A stretch of 64,000 nt of DNA from Verrucomicrobiaceae bacterium UBA1938 (GTDB taxonomy: Bacteria; Verrucomicrobiota; Verrucomicrobiia; Verrucomicrobiales; Verrucomicrobiaceae). How positions within the stretch are numbered: the first letter of the stretch is position 1; each line of letters starts with the position of its first letter. The notes under the pieces were generated by a model that was not told the origin of the DNA, searched no databases, and was given only the letters and a program-made list of their open reading frames with translations. Location: assembly GCA_002336895.1 (NCBI GenBank), contig DDFC01000023.1, positions 23,582-87,581 of the forward strand, written 5' to 3'. A program made the position numbers and the translations under genes. Below are positions 26,889 to 35,274 of this stretch, piece after piece.

Positions 26889-28958
26889 TTAGGCGGATCC
26901 TTGGGGTGCTGCGGAGTCCCGCACAGGGGACTGTGCGGACCACTTTGAGCTGCCGCTACGCCCCGCCACCCACGTTTCCAGCACAAGAACGGCCAGCAGC
27001 ACCAGAAGAATATACCACCACGACTGCTGCCTCTGCTCAGTATCCGTGGCCGTGAGCCGCTGCTCCGCAGTCTCCCCCCCCCCGGCTTTCTCGTCACCGC
27101 TCGCCAGCTTGACGCCATACTCCGCCAGCTTCTGCGGCGGCATCGGCAGCCCCCTTCCTTCATCCGGTGGCAGATTGACCGCCAGCGTGCGCACATGCGC
27201 AGCCCCCTCCACCTGATGCAGCCCCACTTGCGTCGCTGTAAAAGACTCCCCGGCCTTGAGGCTGTGCACCTTTCCATCCGGCTCCGTGATCGTATGCGCA
27301 GCCCCGCTGTCCAGTGGCAGCGCATCTCCCACCACCAGCGCCCCCGCCGGATCATGGCTGAATCCCGCCGCTGCCAGCCAGCCATAAAGCAACGGAACAA
27401 ACTTCGTGCTGAGCGCCAGCTGGCTGTCTCCCGGGTGCCAGCCCGAGGCCAGCACGATGAGCGTCCCCTGCCCGATCCGCGCACTGAGGATCGCAGGCTT
27501 GCCGTTGTCAAAACCCGCCAGCGTCTCCAACCTGCCGCCCGCCTCTTTGACCTCGATCTCGCGCTGCTTCCAGAAACGCAGCTTCGTAAAATCCCGCAGC
27601 TTCGGATCCGCAAACGGCCTGAGTAGCGGGTGTTCCGTCTTGACCTCCGCCAGCATCCGGTAGTCGCCATCCCCGCCACCGTCTTTGACCGTGATTCCGG
27701 GTATGCCCGTGAGAGTTTGTAGCAGCGCTGCATCGGCGGCAGAGGTGACGACCTGCACCAGAAACCCGCCCGCCGTCACAAAGTCGCGCAGCCCTGCATG
27801 CATCGCAGCAGGCGGCGTCGGTCCAGACACCACCAGCAGGTCCGGCTTCTGCTTTGGCATCGCCGGGCTTGCCGTCAGCGCCGGGGCCAGCGTCGCGGTG
27901 GGCTGCAGCGCACGCGCCAGGTAGTACAGCGGAGCCGCCGCCTCATCCCGCGTGCTCTCCTCTCCCAAAAAATGAATGCGCACCGCTCGTGGCTGCGGCG
28001 GCGCGATGAAGAGCCGGTTGTCAAAATCATGCCTGTCACCGCTGAGCACCAGCACCGTGGCCTTCGTCTCGTTCGGCGGAGCCACCAGAATGCGCGAAGC
28101 CCCCGCTGGGATCTGCGATGAAATCCCACCCGCAGCCGGAGCCCCCTGCCATGCCAGCGTGAAATCCCGCAGCGCCGAATCCCGCGTGTTGCTCACCCGC
28201 ACACGCACCATCGCATCCGCGCTGCTCTCATCATCCCGTGCAGCCAGGGCGACCGAGAAATCATCATTCACTCCCGGCTCCAGCCTGTGCACCTCCACAC
28301 TCAGCTCCGCAGGCCATGCAATCGTCCGCAGCGCATCCAGCCTCGTCCCCTCCTGCAGATCCGAAATGAGATGAATCCGCTTCTTCAGCCCCGCCGTGCT
28401 CGCATCAAAAGCAGGCACCGTAGCGATCAGCGCCCGATCCAGCTGCGTGGCGCTCCACCCCGGCGACATCTCAGCCAGCCTGCTTTGCAGAGTGGCACTG
28501 CGATTCGCCGGCGTGTTGCGATCCTCCTCAAAAGTCCACACCGGCACCAGCTCGCGGTCAAACACCGCCAGCGCCACACGATCACTGAGCTTCGCCTCCT
28601 TGAAAAGCCTCTCCGCCTCCGCCACCCCACGCTTCCACAGATCCTCCCGCCGCATCGACGCACTGCGGTCCAGCAGCACCAGCACCGCCCGGTCCGGCGA
28701 CTTCGCCGCAGAGTTCTCCCCCTGCAAAAACGGCCGCGCAAACATCAGCGCCAGCAGGATCAGAGCCAGGCATCGCAGCGCCAGCAGCAGCCAGTTCTCC
28801 AGCCGCCGTTTGCTCACCGGCAGCGGCGTGCTCGCATCCAGAAACATCAGCGTGCTAAACTCCACCCTGTCCTGCGGCGGCTTGCGTCTAAGGTGCAGCA
28901 AAATCGGCGCAATGATCGCCGCCGCACCTGCTAGGTAGATTGGAAAAAGCCAGCTCAT
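26889..28958 (-). CDS. BatA/vWA-domain membrane protein
   Basis: 689 residues. The N-terminus MSWLFPIYLAGAAAIIAPIL LHLRRK with a second helix near 60-75 is the BatA-type double-pass anchor. A vWA domain follows with a MIDAS-like DRSASM (in AVLVLLDRSASMRREDLW) and later LISDLQEGTRLDALR. The remainder is beta-rich and closes with a membrane helix (WWYILLVLLAVLVLETWVAG). The final twenty or so residues, starting SSKWSAQSPVR, are encoded by a REP hairpin, so the natural end was probably replaced when the REPtron arrived. Such proteins act with MoxR and DUF58 proteins in metal-dependent complex assembly at the membrane; substrates are unknown. Confidence 0.85.
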   Translation of the reverse strand: MSWLFPIYLAGAAAIIAPILLHLRRKPPQDRVEFSTLMFLDASTPLPVSKRRLENWLLLALRCLALILLALMFARPFLQGENSAAKSPDRAVLVLLDRSASMRREDLWKRGVAEAERLFKEAKLSDRVALAVFDRELVPVWTFEEDRNTPANRSATLQSRLAEMSPGWSATQLDRALIATVPAFDASTAGLKKRIHLISDLQEGTRLDALRTIAWPAELSVEVHRLEPGVNDDFSVALAARDDESSADAMVRVRVSNTRDSALRDFTLAWQGAPAAGGISSQIPAGASRILVAPPNETKATVLVLSGDRHDFDNRLFIAPPQPRAVRIHFLGEESTRDEAAAPLYYLARALQPTATLAPALTASPAMPKQKPDLLVVSGPTPPAAMHAGLRDFVTAGGFLVQVVTSAADAALLQTLTGIPGITVKDGGGDGDYRMLAEVKTEHPLLRPFADPKLRDFTKLRFWKQREIEVKEAGGRLETLAGFDNGKPAILSARIGQGTLIVLASGWHPGDSQLALSTKFVPLLYGWLAAAGFSHDPAGALVVGDALPLDSGAAHTITEPDGKVHSLKAGESFTATQVGLHQVEGAAHVRTLAVNLPPDEGRGLPMPPQKLAEYGVKLASGDEKAGGGETAEQRLTATDTEQRQQSWWYILLVLLAVLVLETWVAGRSGSSKWSAQSPVRDSAAPQGSA
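26911..26948 (-). repeat. REP hairpin, copy 3 (inverted, inside the BatA-like gene 3' end)
   Basis: The complement reads CAAAGTGG then CCGCACAG-TCCC-CTGTGCGG (stem 26919-26938). It matches copies 1 and 2 but lies on the other side of the transposase and on the opposite strand. It is translated as part of the vWA protein C-terminus. Confidence 0.85.
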
Positions 28959-29115
28959 GGAAATAAAACATTCAAGCTACAGGTGGTGCCCTTCGAAAAT
29001 CGTCCTCGTCCTCCTACTCGAACTCGTCCTCGATCAAATAGCGCACGCCGAATCCCTAACTGCGGAGAGCCAAAAAGTGACCTCAGCGGCATGGCTTGGA
29101 GCAGGTTAGTTCGAC

Positions 29116-30042
29116 TCATACCGCACCCCTCCCCACTCCACCCTTCGCCTTCTTCCTCTGCCTCGCACTCAGAAAATCAAACAGCACCTCCTCCAGCGCC
29201 ACATCCGTCGGACAGAAGTGATACTCCACATTGTGCCGCTCCGCCGCCGCCACAATCGCCTCCCGATGCGCCCCCAGCCGCTTCAGGTAATTCTCCCTCA
29301 CCAGCTGCGGATCGATGAACCTCTCCGCCCCCGTCTCCGCATCCCGGAAATACGCCGACTTCTCAAACGCAAAATTAATCTCCGCCCGGTCCATCAGGTG
29401 AAACAACACCAGATCGTGACCCATCGCGCTCAGCAGCGCCAGTTGCTTCTCCAGATGCTCCACCGGCGCCAGCAGATCGGTAATCAAACAGATCATCCCC
29501 CGCTTCCTCAGCAGCTCCGCCAGCTGCCCCACCGACACCGCCAGCGCAGTCCCGCTCGTCTTCGCCGGTCTCTCCAGCTCCGTGATGATTCGCCGCAGAT
29601 GCCCCGGCCGGTTCCGCGCCGGCAGATGCTCCTCGATCCCATCCGCAAACGTCGTCAGCCCCGCCGCATCCCCCTGCTTCATCAGAAACGACGCCAGCGT
29701 CGCAGCCAGCGTCGCCGCATAATCTGCCTTCGTGTAGCCCGCCGACCCAAACCCCATCGACTTGCTGTGATCAATCACCAGCTGGCACCGCAGGTTCGTC
29801 TCATCCTCAAACTTCTTGATGTACGTCCGGTCACTCCGCGCCAGCACCTTCCAGTCAATGTACCGCGGATCATCCCCCTGCACATACGCCCGATACTCCG
29901 AAAACTCCACCGAGAACCCATGATACGGACTCCTGTGCATCCCCTTCCAAAGCCCTTCAACAACGACCTTCGCCCGCAGCTCAAGCGACTTGATGCGCAT
30001 CAGCGCCGCAGGATCGAGAAACGTGGTGGATTGAGCGGTCAT
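29116..30042 (-). CDS. DUF58 domain protein
   Basis: 308 residues, soluble. It carries the DUF58 signature YVQGDDPRYIDWKVLARSDR followed by TYIKKFEDETNLRCQLVIDH. The fold continues as a vWA-like domain with DHSKSMGFGS in place of the MIDAS DxSxS and LITDLLAPVEHLEKQLALL. The protein lies between MoxR (upstream) and the BatA-like vWA gene (downstream, 157 bp), the usual order in this cluster. It is thought to couple MoxR AAA+ ATPase activity to membrane vWA partners. Confidence 0.9.
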   Translation of the reverse strand: MTAQSTTFLDPAALMRIKSLELRAKVVVEGLWKGMHRSPYHGFSVEFSEYRAYVQGDDPRYIDWKVLARSDRTYIKKFEDETNLRCQLVIDHSKSMGFGSAGYTKADYAATLAATLASFLMKQGDAAGLTTFADGIEEHLPARNRPGHLRRIITELERPAKTSGTALAVSVGQLAELLRKRGMICLITDLLAPVEHLEKQLALLSAMGHDLVLFHLMDRAEINFAFEKSAYFRDAETGAERFIDPQLVRENYLKRLGAHREAIVAAAERHNVEYHFCPTDVALEEVLFDFLSARQRKKAKGGVGRGAV

Positions 30043-30090
30043 CGAGTTAAAAAATGACGAAGTTCAAATGTCGGTGTTTGAGAAAGCACA

Positions 30091-30468
30091 TCATTTGGAA
30101 GGAGGAGATTTACGAAGAATGGCAGAAAAGATGAGATGCAGCTCCTTGGCTTCCTGCCAGATCTGCTTGGCGGCATCACGCATCTCAGGTTCAGCACGAA
30201 CAATCATTCGGCACCAGTGTTTAGTTTCCCGCGATTCCTTTTTACAGGTGGCTATCTTGTTGCGGAAGTCTTTGTTTGAAATGGCATCATCAGCTTCTCC
30301 ATAGTTGGCTCCGACACTGGTTCCCGACCGAACGATCTGAGAAATGAGAGGCTTCGTCACCTCATTCCGAGGCACCGCTTTCGCAAAGTCGATGACCTGC
30401 TCGCCAAACACCGCCGTGCGCTCCTCCAAATCGAAATTCTTGTCATTCCCAGCGCTCATCTTCGTCAT
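30091..30468 (-). CDS. Four-helix bundle protein of the 23S rRNA intervening-sequence family
   Basis: 125 residues; an ATG four codons in is an alternative start. Motifs FGEQVIDFAKAVPRNEVTKP, QIVRSGTSVGANYGEADDAI and SNKDFRNKIATCKKESRETK are those of the S23/IVS four-helix bundle family (TIGR02436). Family members were first found inside 23S rRNA intervening sequences but are now known mostly as stand-alone genes of unknown function, often near mobile DNA. Here it interrupts the MoxR-DUF58 pair. It has no obvious link to that pathway. Confidence 0.9.
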   Translation of the reverse strand: MTKMSAGNDKNFDLEERTAVFGEQVIDFAKAVPRNEVTKPLISQIVRSGTSVGANYGEADDAISNKDFRNKIATCKKESRETKHWCRMIVRAEPEMRDAAKQIWQEAKELHLIFSAILRKSPPSK

Positions 30469-30522
30469 TCGGCATTCAGATTTATTTAGTCATTCGGATT
30501 TACTCATTCGTCATTTTTCTCC

Positions 30523-31539
30523 CTAGGCCTTCACATGCTCCAGCAGCCTCTGTATCACCTTCTCCACCGTCACTCCCTCCGCCTCCGCTTTGTAATTCAC
30601 CAGGATGCGATGCCTCAGCACCGGCAGCGCCATCGCCCGCACATCCTCCACCGTCACATGCGTCCGGTTATGCAGCAGCACCCGCGTCTTCGCGCCCAGC
30701 ACCAGGTTCTGGCTCGCACGCGTCCCCGCCCCCCAGCTCACCCATTGGTTCACAAAATCCGGCACGCCTTCTCTTCCCGGCCGTGACGCCGCCGAAAGCC
30801 TCACCGCATACCGCGCCACATCTTCGGCAATCGGCACCTTCCGCACCGTCTGCTGAAACGCCAGCATCTCCTCCCCGCTGAAAAGCCTCTGCACCGGCTC
30901 GCCCTTGCCCGCCGTCGTCTTCGTCACCACCGCCACCTCATCATCCTCGCTCAGGTAGTCGATCACGATGTTCAGCATGAAGCGGTCCAGCTGCGCCTCA
31001 GGCAGCGGATACGTCCCCTCCTGCTCGATCGGGTTCTGCGTCGCCAGCACAAAGAACGGCTCCGGCAGGTGCATCGTCTTCCCGTTCACCGTCACCTGAT
31101 GCTCCTGCATCGCCTCCAGCAGCGCCGCCTGCGTCTTCGGCGGCGTGCGGTTGATCTCATCCGCCAGGATCATGTTTGCAAACACCGGGCCCTGGCTGAA
31201 CACCAGCTTCCGCCCCTCCGGGCTGTCCTCCAAAATCTCCGTCCCCGTAATATCCGAGGGCATCAAATCCGGCGTGAACTGAATCCGCTGAAAGCTCAAA
31301 TGACAGACATCCGCCACCGTCTTGATCAGCAGCGTCTTCGCCAGCCCCGGCGCTCCGGTAATCAAACAATGCCCGCCGCTCAGCAGCGCGATCAGCATCT
31401 CATCAATCACATGCTGCTGTCCCACGATCACCTTCCCCACCTCCGCAAAAATCCGCTGCCTCGCCGTGGAGAGCAGCTCGACGATCTGACGTTCAGTGAG
31501 GGGTGCAGACGACGACGGAAGATCGGGAGAAGCGCTCAT
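30523..31539 (-). CDS. moxR: MoxR-family AAA+ ATPase
   Basis: 338 residues from the ATG at 31539, preferred over an in-frame codon 51 bp upstream because family members begin just before the helix LTERQIVELLSTARQRIFAE. Walker A is GAPGLAKT (in CLITGAPGLAKTLLIKTVAD), Walker B is ILADEINRTPPKTQAALLEA, and sensor and arginine-finger regions are present (FFVLATQNPIEQEGTYPLPE). MoxR ATPases act as chaperones that install metal cofactors or assemble complexes with vWA-domain partners. It is the first gene of the cluster that continues through DUF58, BatA and DUF4175 genes. Confidence 0.92.
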   Translation of the reverse strand: MSASPDLPSSSAPLTERQIVELLSTARQRIFAEVGKVIVGQQHVIDEMLIALLSGGHCLITGAPGLAKTLLIKTVADVCHLSFQRIQFTPDLMPSDITGTEILEDSPEGRKLVFSQGPVFANMILADEINRTPPKTQAALLEAMQEHQVTVNGKTMHLPEPFFVLATQNPIEQEGTYPLPEAQLDRFMLNIVIDYLSEDDEVAVVTKTTAGKGEPVQRLFSGEEMLAFQQTVRKVPIAEDVARYAVRLSAASRPGREGVPDFVNQWVSWGAGTRASQNLVLGAKTRVLLHNRTHVTVEDVRAMALPVLRHRILVNYKAEAEGVTVEKVIQRLLEHVKA

Positions 31540-31698
31540 GAGATAAAGGTTTCTATCAAACAGCGCCCACGATGCCAAGTTTTCATCCACCCCGCAGGAA
31601 CTGCAATTGATCCCTCGCGTACGCGCCAGCGTCCCCGGACTGCGGCACTTCAGCGCCGCTCTCGACCATCCCTAGCCTCCGCTACCGCCCTCTAGCGC

Positions 31699-31732
31699 AA
31701 ATCATAAATCGTAAATCATAAATCATAAATTC
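31699..31732 (+). repeat. AT-rich heptamer repeat (AAATCRT)n, copy 1
   Basis: Four tandem heptamers AAATCAT/AAATCGT end in AAATTC, just beyond the stop of the minus-strand hypothetical gene at 31735. The same motif with the same AAATTC end occurs at 49675-49708. Confidence 0.8.
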
Positions 31733-31734
31733 CC

Positions 31735-32118
31735 TCACTTCGACCACGCAGGCTCCGGCTCCGGCTCCCACTCCTTCTCCCCCTTGCCCACTCCCACCAG
31801 CTCCTCTTCCTCCACATCCTCCGTCTCCTCCAGCAGCGGCGCAAACCTCTCAGACCTGAAACCCAGCTCCTGCTTCACGCTCGAGTGCGGATCATCCGGA
31901 TTGTTCAGCTCCTTCAGCAGCAGCAGGATGTCAAACTCCGCCCCCGCCAGCTTGATCTCCGCATCATCGTTCACCACAAACTGCGGATTCGACCTCCCAG
32001 CACGGATCGCCCGCACCGTGTAGATCTCATCCTTCTTCGGCAGGGACTTGTACAGGTCGAAAACCCAGGGATCAAACTGGTCATTAATGCAGACAACTTG
32101 CTGGCCGGTCTTAAACAT
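31735..32118 (-). CDS. Small conserved hypothetical protein
   Basis: 127 residues, not recognised. The N-terminal two thirds look like a small folded domain (TGQQVVCINDQFDPWVFDLY, KKDEIYTVRAIRAGRSNPQF, AEFDILLLLKELNNPDDPHS, ELGFRSERFAPL), possibly an SH3-like beta barrel. The last 35 residues are strongly acidic with Glu/Val and Pro/Glu runs (ETEDVEEEELVGVG; EPEPEPAWSK). No signal peptide or membrane helix is present. It is followed on the same strand by nothing but the heptamer repeat and lies 18 bp downstream of the cupin gene, so the two are probably co-transcribed. Confidence 0.65.
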   Translation of the reverse strand: MFKTGQQVVCINDQFDPWVFDLYKSLPKKDEIYTVRAIRAGRSNPQFVVNDDAEIKLAGAEFDILLLLKELNNPDDPHSSVKQELGFRSERFAPLLEETEDVEEEELVGVGKGEKEWEPEPEPAWSK

Positions 32119-32136
32119 GAATCAGAGATAAAAAGG

Positions 32137-32601
32137 TTACGGTTGTACAAAATAGATGCCGTGCTCGCCGGCAATCTCGACAAGGCGTCCCATATCAGGC
32201 CCGCCCTCTTTCGCAAACTCCACCGCACACCGGTCAAAGAAAGTCTCAAAGCCCGAAGGCACCGTCGTGATCAGCATCTTCAGTGGCGTGCTCCCCGCAT
32301 TGCGAAAGGCATGCACCGTCCCCTTCGGCATAAAGACCGCCGTCCCCGGCGCCACTGCCGTCCACGTCCCGTCCTGAAAAAACTCCACGCTTCCCTCGAT
32401 CACATAAAAGTTCTCATCCTCCAGCGTGTGGTAGTGCGGCGGCGGCCCGCCTCCCGGATGCGTCGTCTCGATCCACTGCGTAAACCTCCCGCCCGACTGC
32501 GCCCCCGTGATCACAAACTCCACCTGATCTCCAAACACAGACATCCCACGCCCTTCCCCGGGCTGGGTGATGACAGGGACAGCATTGCCGACAGTACTCA
32601 T
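32137..32601 (-). CDS. Cupin-domain protein
   Basis: 154 residues from the ATG at 32601; a further upstream start would overlap the divergent esterase gene. The double-stranded beta-helix motifs are clear: HPGGGPPPHYHTLEDENFYV (cupin motif 1, with His, His and Glu as metal ligands) and PKGTVHAFRNAGSTPLKMLI (motif 2 with His). Single-domain cupins bind a metal and serve as dioxygenases, isomerases or sensors. Nothing in the neighbourhood narrows the substrate. It is transcribed away from the esterase at 32709. Confidence 0.85.
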   Translation of the reverse strand: MSTVGNAVPVITQPGEGRGMSVFGDQVEFVITGAQSGGRFTQWIETTHPGGGPPPHYHTLEDENFYVIEGSVEFFQDGTWTAVAPGTAVFMPKGTVHAFRNAGSTPLKMLITTVPSGFETFFDRCAVEFAKEGGPDMGRLVEIAGEHGIYFVQP

Positions 32602-32708
32602 GGTATGAAAGGGTAGCGCAGCACCGGGAACTGGCAAGACCCGGTGCTCCGCCGAAACTTTGCCCCAGCCACAACGTTCAAGCCGTGAATTCACCACCAC
32701 GCCTGCCC

Positions 32709-33521
32709 ATGATTCGCCACCTCAGCTGCCTGTTCGTCCTCCTGCTCACCATCGCCACCGGCCGCGCGCAGCTCCAGCTCCCGCCGGGCATCACCCCGCT
32801 CGACATCACCGTCGGTGGCGTCTCCCGCACCGGCTTCATCTACGCCCCCACCACCGCCAAAGAAATACCCGCACCCGTCGTCTTCGTCTGGCACGGCCAC
32901 GGCGGCACCGCCCTCAGCGCAGGCCGCAGCTTCGCCATGTACAAGCACATGCCCGAGGCCATCTCCGTCTATCTCCAGGGCCTCAATACCCCCGGACAGC
33001 TCACCGATCCCGAAGGCAAAAAGCCCGGCTGGCAGCACGGCGCAGGCGCTCAGGACGACCGCGACCTCAAGCTCTTCGATGCCGTCCTTGCCCACCTTAA
33101 AGAACACTACAAAGTCGATGCCAGGCGCATCTTCTCCACCGGCCACTCCAATGGTGGCGGCTTCACCTACCTCCTCTGGCAGACTCGTCCGGACGTCCTC
33201 TGCGCCGTCGCCCCCTCCGCCGCAGCCTCCATCCGCCTCCGCGATACCCCCTTCAAACCCAAGCCCTGCATGCACCTCGCCGGCACCGCAGATCCCCTCG
33301 TCAAATACGAGTGGCAGCAGCAGGCCATCGCCAGGGTCAAAGAAATCAACCAATGCGAGCCCGAAGGCAAACCCTGGGCGCCCAACTGCACCCTCTACCC
33401 CTCCAAAGTCAGCGCCCCCTTCATCACCTTCATCCTCCCCGGCGGCACCCACAAATTCCCCGAAGAAGCCCCGCCCCTCATCGCCAAATTCTTCAAAGAA
33501 CAAGCCTCAGCTGTGAAGTAA
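32709..33521 (+). CDS. Secreted LpqC-type esterase (PHB depolymerase/feruloyl esterase family)
   Basis: 270 residues from the ATG at 32709, which begins a signal peptide (MIRHLSCLFVLLLTIATGRA). The alpha/beta-hydrolase fold carries an oxyanion region VVFVWHGHGGTA, the nucleophile elbow FSTGHSNGGGFTYLL (Gly-His-Ser-Asn-Gly), an acidic residue in HLAGTADPLVKYEWQQQAI, and the catalytic His in LPGGTHKFPEEAP. This matches the LpqC/PHB-depolymerase esterase family, which cleaves feruloyl or acetyl esters or short polyesters outside the cell. It is transcribed divergently from the cupin gene with about 107 bp between starts. Confidence 0.85.
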   Translation: MIRHLSCLFVLLLTIATGRAQLQLPPGITPLDITVGGVSRTGFIYAPTTAKEIPAPVVFVWHGHGGTALSAGRSFAMYKHMPEAISVYLQGLNTPGQLTDPEGKKPGWQHGAGAQDDRDLKLFDAVLAHLKEHYKVDARRIFSTGHSNGGGFTYLLWQTRPDVLCAVAPSAAASIRLRDTPFKPKPCMHLAGTADPLVKYEWQQQAIARVKEINQCEPEGKPWAPNCTLYPSKVSAPFITFILPGGTHKFPEEAPPLIAKFFKEQASAVK

Positions 33522-33599
33522 AAGTACGATAGGCGTTGCCTGTCGATCAGCGCTCAGCAAACACCTACCCCAGCGCGCTTCTCCGCCCATCCGGAGGAT

Positions 33600-33709
33600 A
33601 GCCGTCCCGGCTGTCCATGGCAGACAGGCTTCCAGCCTGTCCTACCCTCCACACCACCTCACACTCACAGTGCCACGCCCCTGGAGGAGAGGGACCATCC
33701 TGGTCCCTC
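33600..33709. repeat. Cluster of three hairpins with TCC triloops
   Basis: AGCCG-TCC-CGGCT (33600-33612), GACAGGCT-TCC-AGCCTGTC (33623-33641) and GAGGGACCA-TCC-TGGTCCCTC (33689-33709) are three perfect stems of 5, 8 and 9 bp with the same loop, within 110 bp. They fill the intergenic space between the convergent esterase and Spx/ArsC-like genes. This looks like a BIME-type cluster of palindromic elements, distinct from the CCGCACAG REP family. Confidence 0.8.
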
Positions 33710-33759
33710 GATGTGCATCTCACCCAGCGCCACCTCCACTCTCCACCGCCCACCCCCCA

Positions 33760-34122
33760 TCACTTCCCCAGCGCCGCCTCCCACTCCGCCTCCTTAAATC
33801 CCACCAGGCACACCTTCCCCTTCGCATCCACCGCAAAGGGTCGCTTCACCAGATTCCCGTTCCCCGCCAGCAGCGCCAGCGCTTCATCCGTGCTCATCCC
33901 CGGCAGCGTGTCCTTCAGCCCCAGGCTGCGGTAGTCCATGCCAGACACATTAAAAAGCCGCCGCACATCCCCCTCGTACGCGCTCAGCATCGTCTTCAGC
34001 TCCGCCACACTCGGCGGCGTCTCGCGGATCGCCTTCTCCTCAAACGCCACCCCACGTCCCTTCAGCCACTTGATGGCATTCTTGCACGTCGAGCATCCGG
34101 AGTAGGCATAAACTTTGAGCAT
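33760..34122 (-). CDS. Spx/ArsC-family thioredoxin-fold protein (YffB-like)
   Basis: 120 residues, the full length of the ArsC/Spx/YffB family. The N-terminus MLKVYAYSGCSTCKNAIKWL has a CxxC centre (Cys-Ser-Thr-Cys). The body follows the family with RETPPSVAELKTMLSAYEGD, LFNVSGMDYRSLGLKD and the VKRPFAVDAKGKVCLVGFKE segment carrying the conserved Arg-Pro. A true arsenate reductase role would need an ars operon, which is absent, so a glutathione-dependent or regulatory redox role is more likely. A gene with this layout is often annotated arsenate reductase on fold alone. Confidence 0.85.
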   Translation of the reverse strand: MLKVYAYSGCSTCKNAIKWLKGRGVAFEEKAIRETPPSVAELKTMLSAYEGDVRRLFNVSGMDYRSLGLKDTLPGMSTDEALALLAGNGNLVKRPFAVDAKGKVCLVGFKEAEWEAALGK

Positions 34123-34275
34123 AAAATAACAGGGGAAAAAGAGTTGGCCAATCAGTCACCAAACAAAAGCGCCGCTTCCAGCAACTTGAAACCTTAAACT
34201 TGAAACTTCAAACTGAGTCCCCCTCACACCCAGCGCCAGCAACCGTAATCCACCGTCAACAACGTTCAGCCACCG

Positions 34276-35187
34276 TCATTCCACCTTCCCCATCCACGGC
34301 GCAAACTCCGCCGGCACCTTCGCCTCAAACGCCATCGGCTGGTCATGGATCGGATGGTTGAAGGAAAGCTTCCACGCATGCAGCATCAGCCTCGGCACCC
34401 GCACCCTCTGCTTGTTCGGCTGCGCATAGATCGGGTCTCCCAAAATCGCGCACTGCAGCGCCTCCCGCATATGCACGCGGATCTGGTGCGTCCTCCCCGT
34501 CAGCAGCCGGCACTGGATCAGCGCACACCCCTGGTCCACCGCCAGCCGCTTCCACTCCGTGATCGCCTCCTTCCCCGCACCATCCAGCAAAATGCTCATC
34601 CGCTTACGGTCCACCGCATGCCGGCCGATGTAGTTTTGAATCCTCCCGCCCTCCTCCTTCGGCACCCCGTTCACCACCGCCAGATAGATCTTCGCGATCC
34701 GCCTCTCCGAAAAGGCCTCCGTCAGCCGCCGGTGCGCCGTGTCATTCTTCGCCACCACCATGCAGCCGCTCGTGTCCTTGTCCAGACGGTGCACGATCCC
34801 CGGCCTCATCTCCCCGCCTATCCCGCTCAGGTCATCGATGTGGTGCAGCAGCGCATTCACCAGCGTCCCGTCCGGATTTCCCTCCGCCGGGTGCACCACC
34901 AGCCCCGATGCCTTGTCCAGCACCACGATGTCCGCATCCTCATACAAAATCGTCAGCGGAATGTTCTGGGCCTTGATCTCCACTTCCGCTACTTCAGGCA
35001 CCGTGATACTCACCGCATCCCCGCTCTTCAGCGCCACCCCCGCTTTCGCAGGCTTCCCGTTCAGCGTCGCATGCCCCTCCTTGATCAGGTCCTGCAGCCT
35101 TGAGCGCGACATCTCCGGCAAGCGCCTCGCCAGGTGCTTGTCGAAACGATCCCCAATATCCAGTGTTTCAGTAATGGTCCAGTCCAC
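34276..35187 (-). CDS. rluD: RluA/RluD-family 23S rRNA pseudouridine synthase
   Basis: 303 residues with a GTG start at 35187. An S4 RNA-binding domain at about 17-75 (KHLARRLPEMSRSRLQDLIK, EGHATLNGKPAKAGVALKSG) precedes the catalytic domain. The active-site Asp is in RPGIVHRLDKDTSGCMVVAK, with the RluA-type region LLTGRTHQIRVHMREALQCA. RluD-type enzymes isomerise uridines in helix 69 of 23S rRNA. The length equals that of E. coli RluD (about 326) within normal variation. It is transcribed divergently from the kinase gene. Confidence 0.9.
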   Translation of the reverse strand: MDWTITETLDIGDRFDKHLARRLPEMSRSRLQDLIKEGHATLNGKPAKAGVALKSGDAVSITVPEVAEVEIKAQNIPLTILYEDADIVVLDKASGLVVHPAEGNPDGTLVNALLHHIDDLSGIGGEMRPGIVHRLDKDTSGCMVVAKNDTAHRRLTEAFSERRIAKIYLAVVNGVPKEEGGRIQNYIGRHAVDRKRMSILLDGAGKEAITEWKRLAVDQGCALIQCRLLTGRTHQIRVHMREALQCAILGDPIYAQPNKQRVRVPRLMLHAWKLSFNHPIHDQPMAFEAKVPAEFAPWMGKVE

Positions 35188-35274
35188 CCCACAAACTCAA
35201 GTTTCGAATTAATAAGGCAAACTGTAATTTCTGGCATATCGAATGCGTCCCTCTATCTTCATAGCTCTGCCCCC

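Noticed and set aside
26885..27733. Read-through frame upstream of the RAYT
   Set aside because: It lies antisense-shifted inside the BatA-like gene and has an Arg/Trp-rich shadow composition; RAYT homology begins at about 26884.
31699..31732. CRISPR or phase-variable tract
   Set aside because: Tandem heptamers without spacers and outside any coding frame; treated as a dispersed AT-rich repeat.
35134..35274. Longer N-terminus for the kinase
   Set aside because: It would overlap the divergent rluD start and has no recognisable domain before the zinc ribbon.
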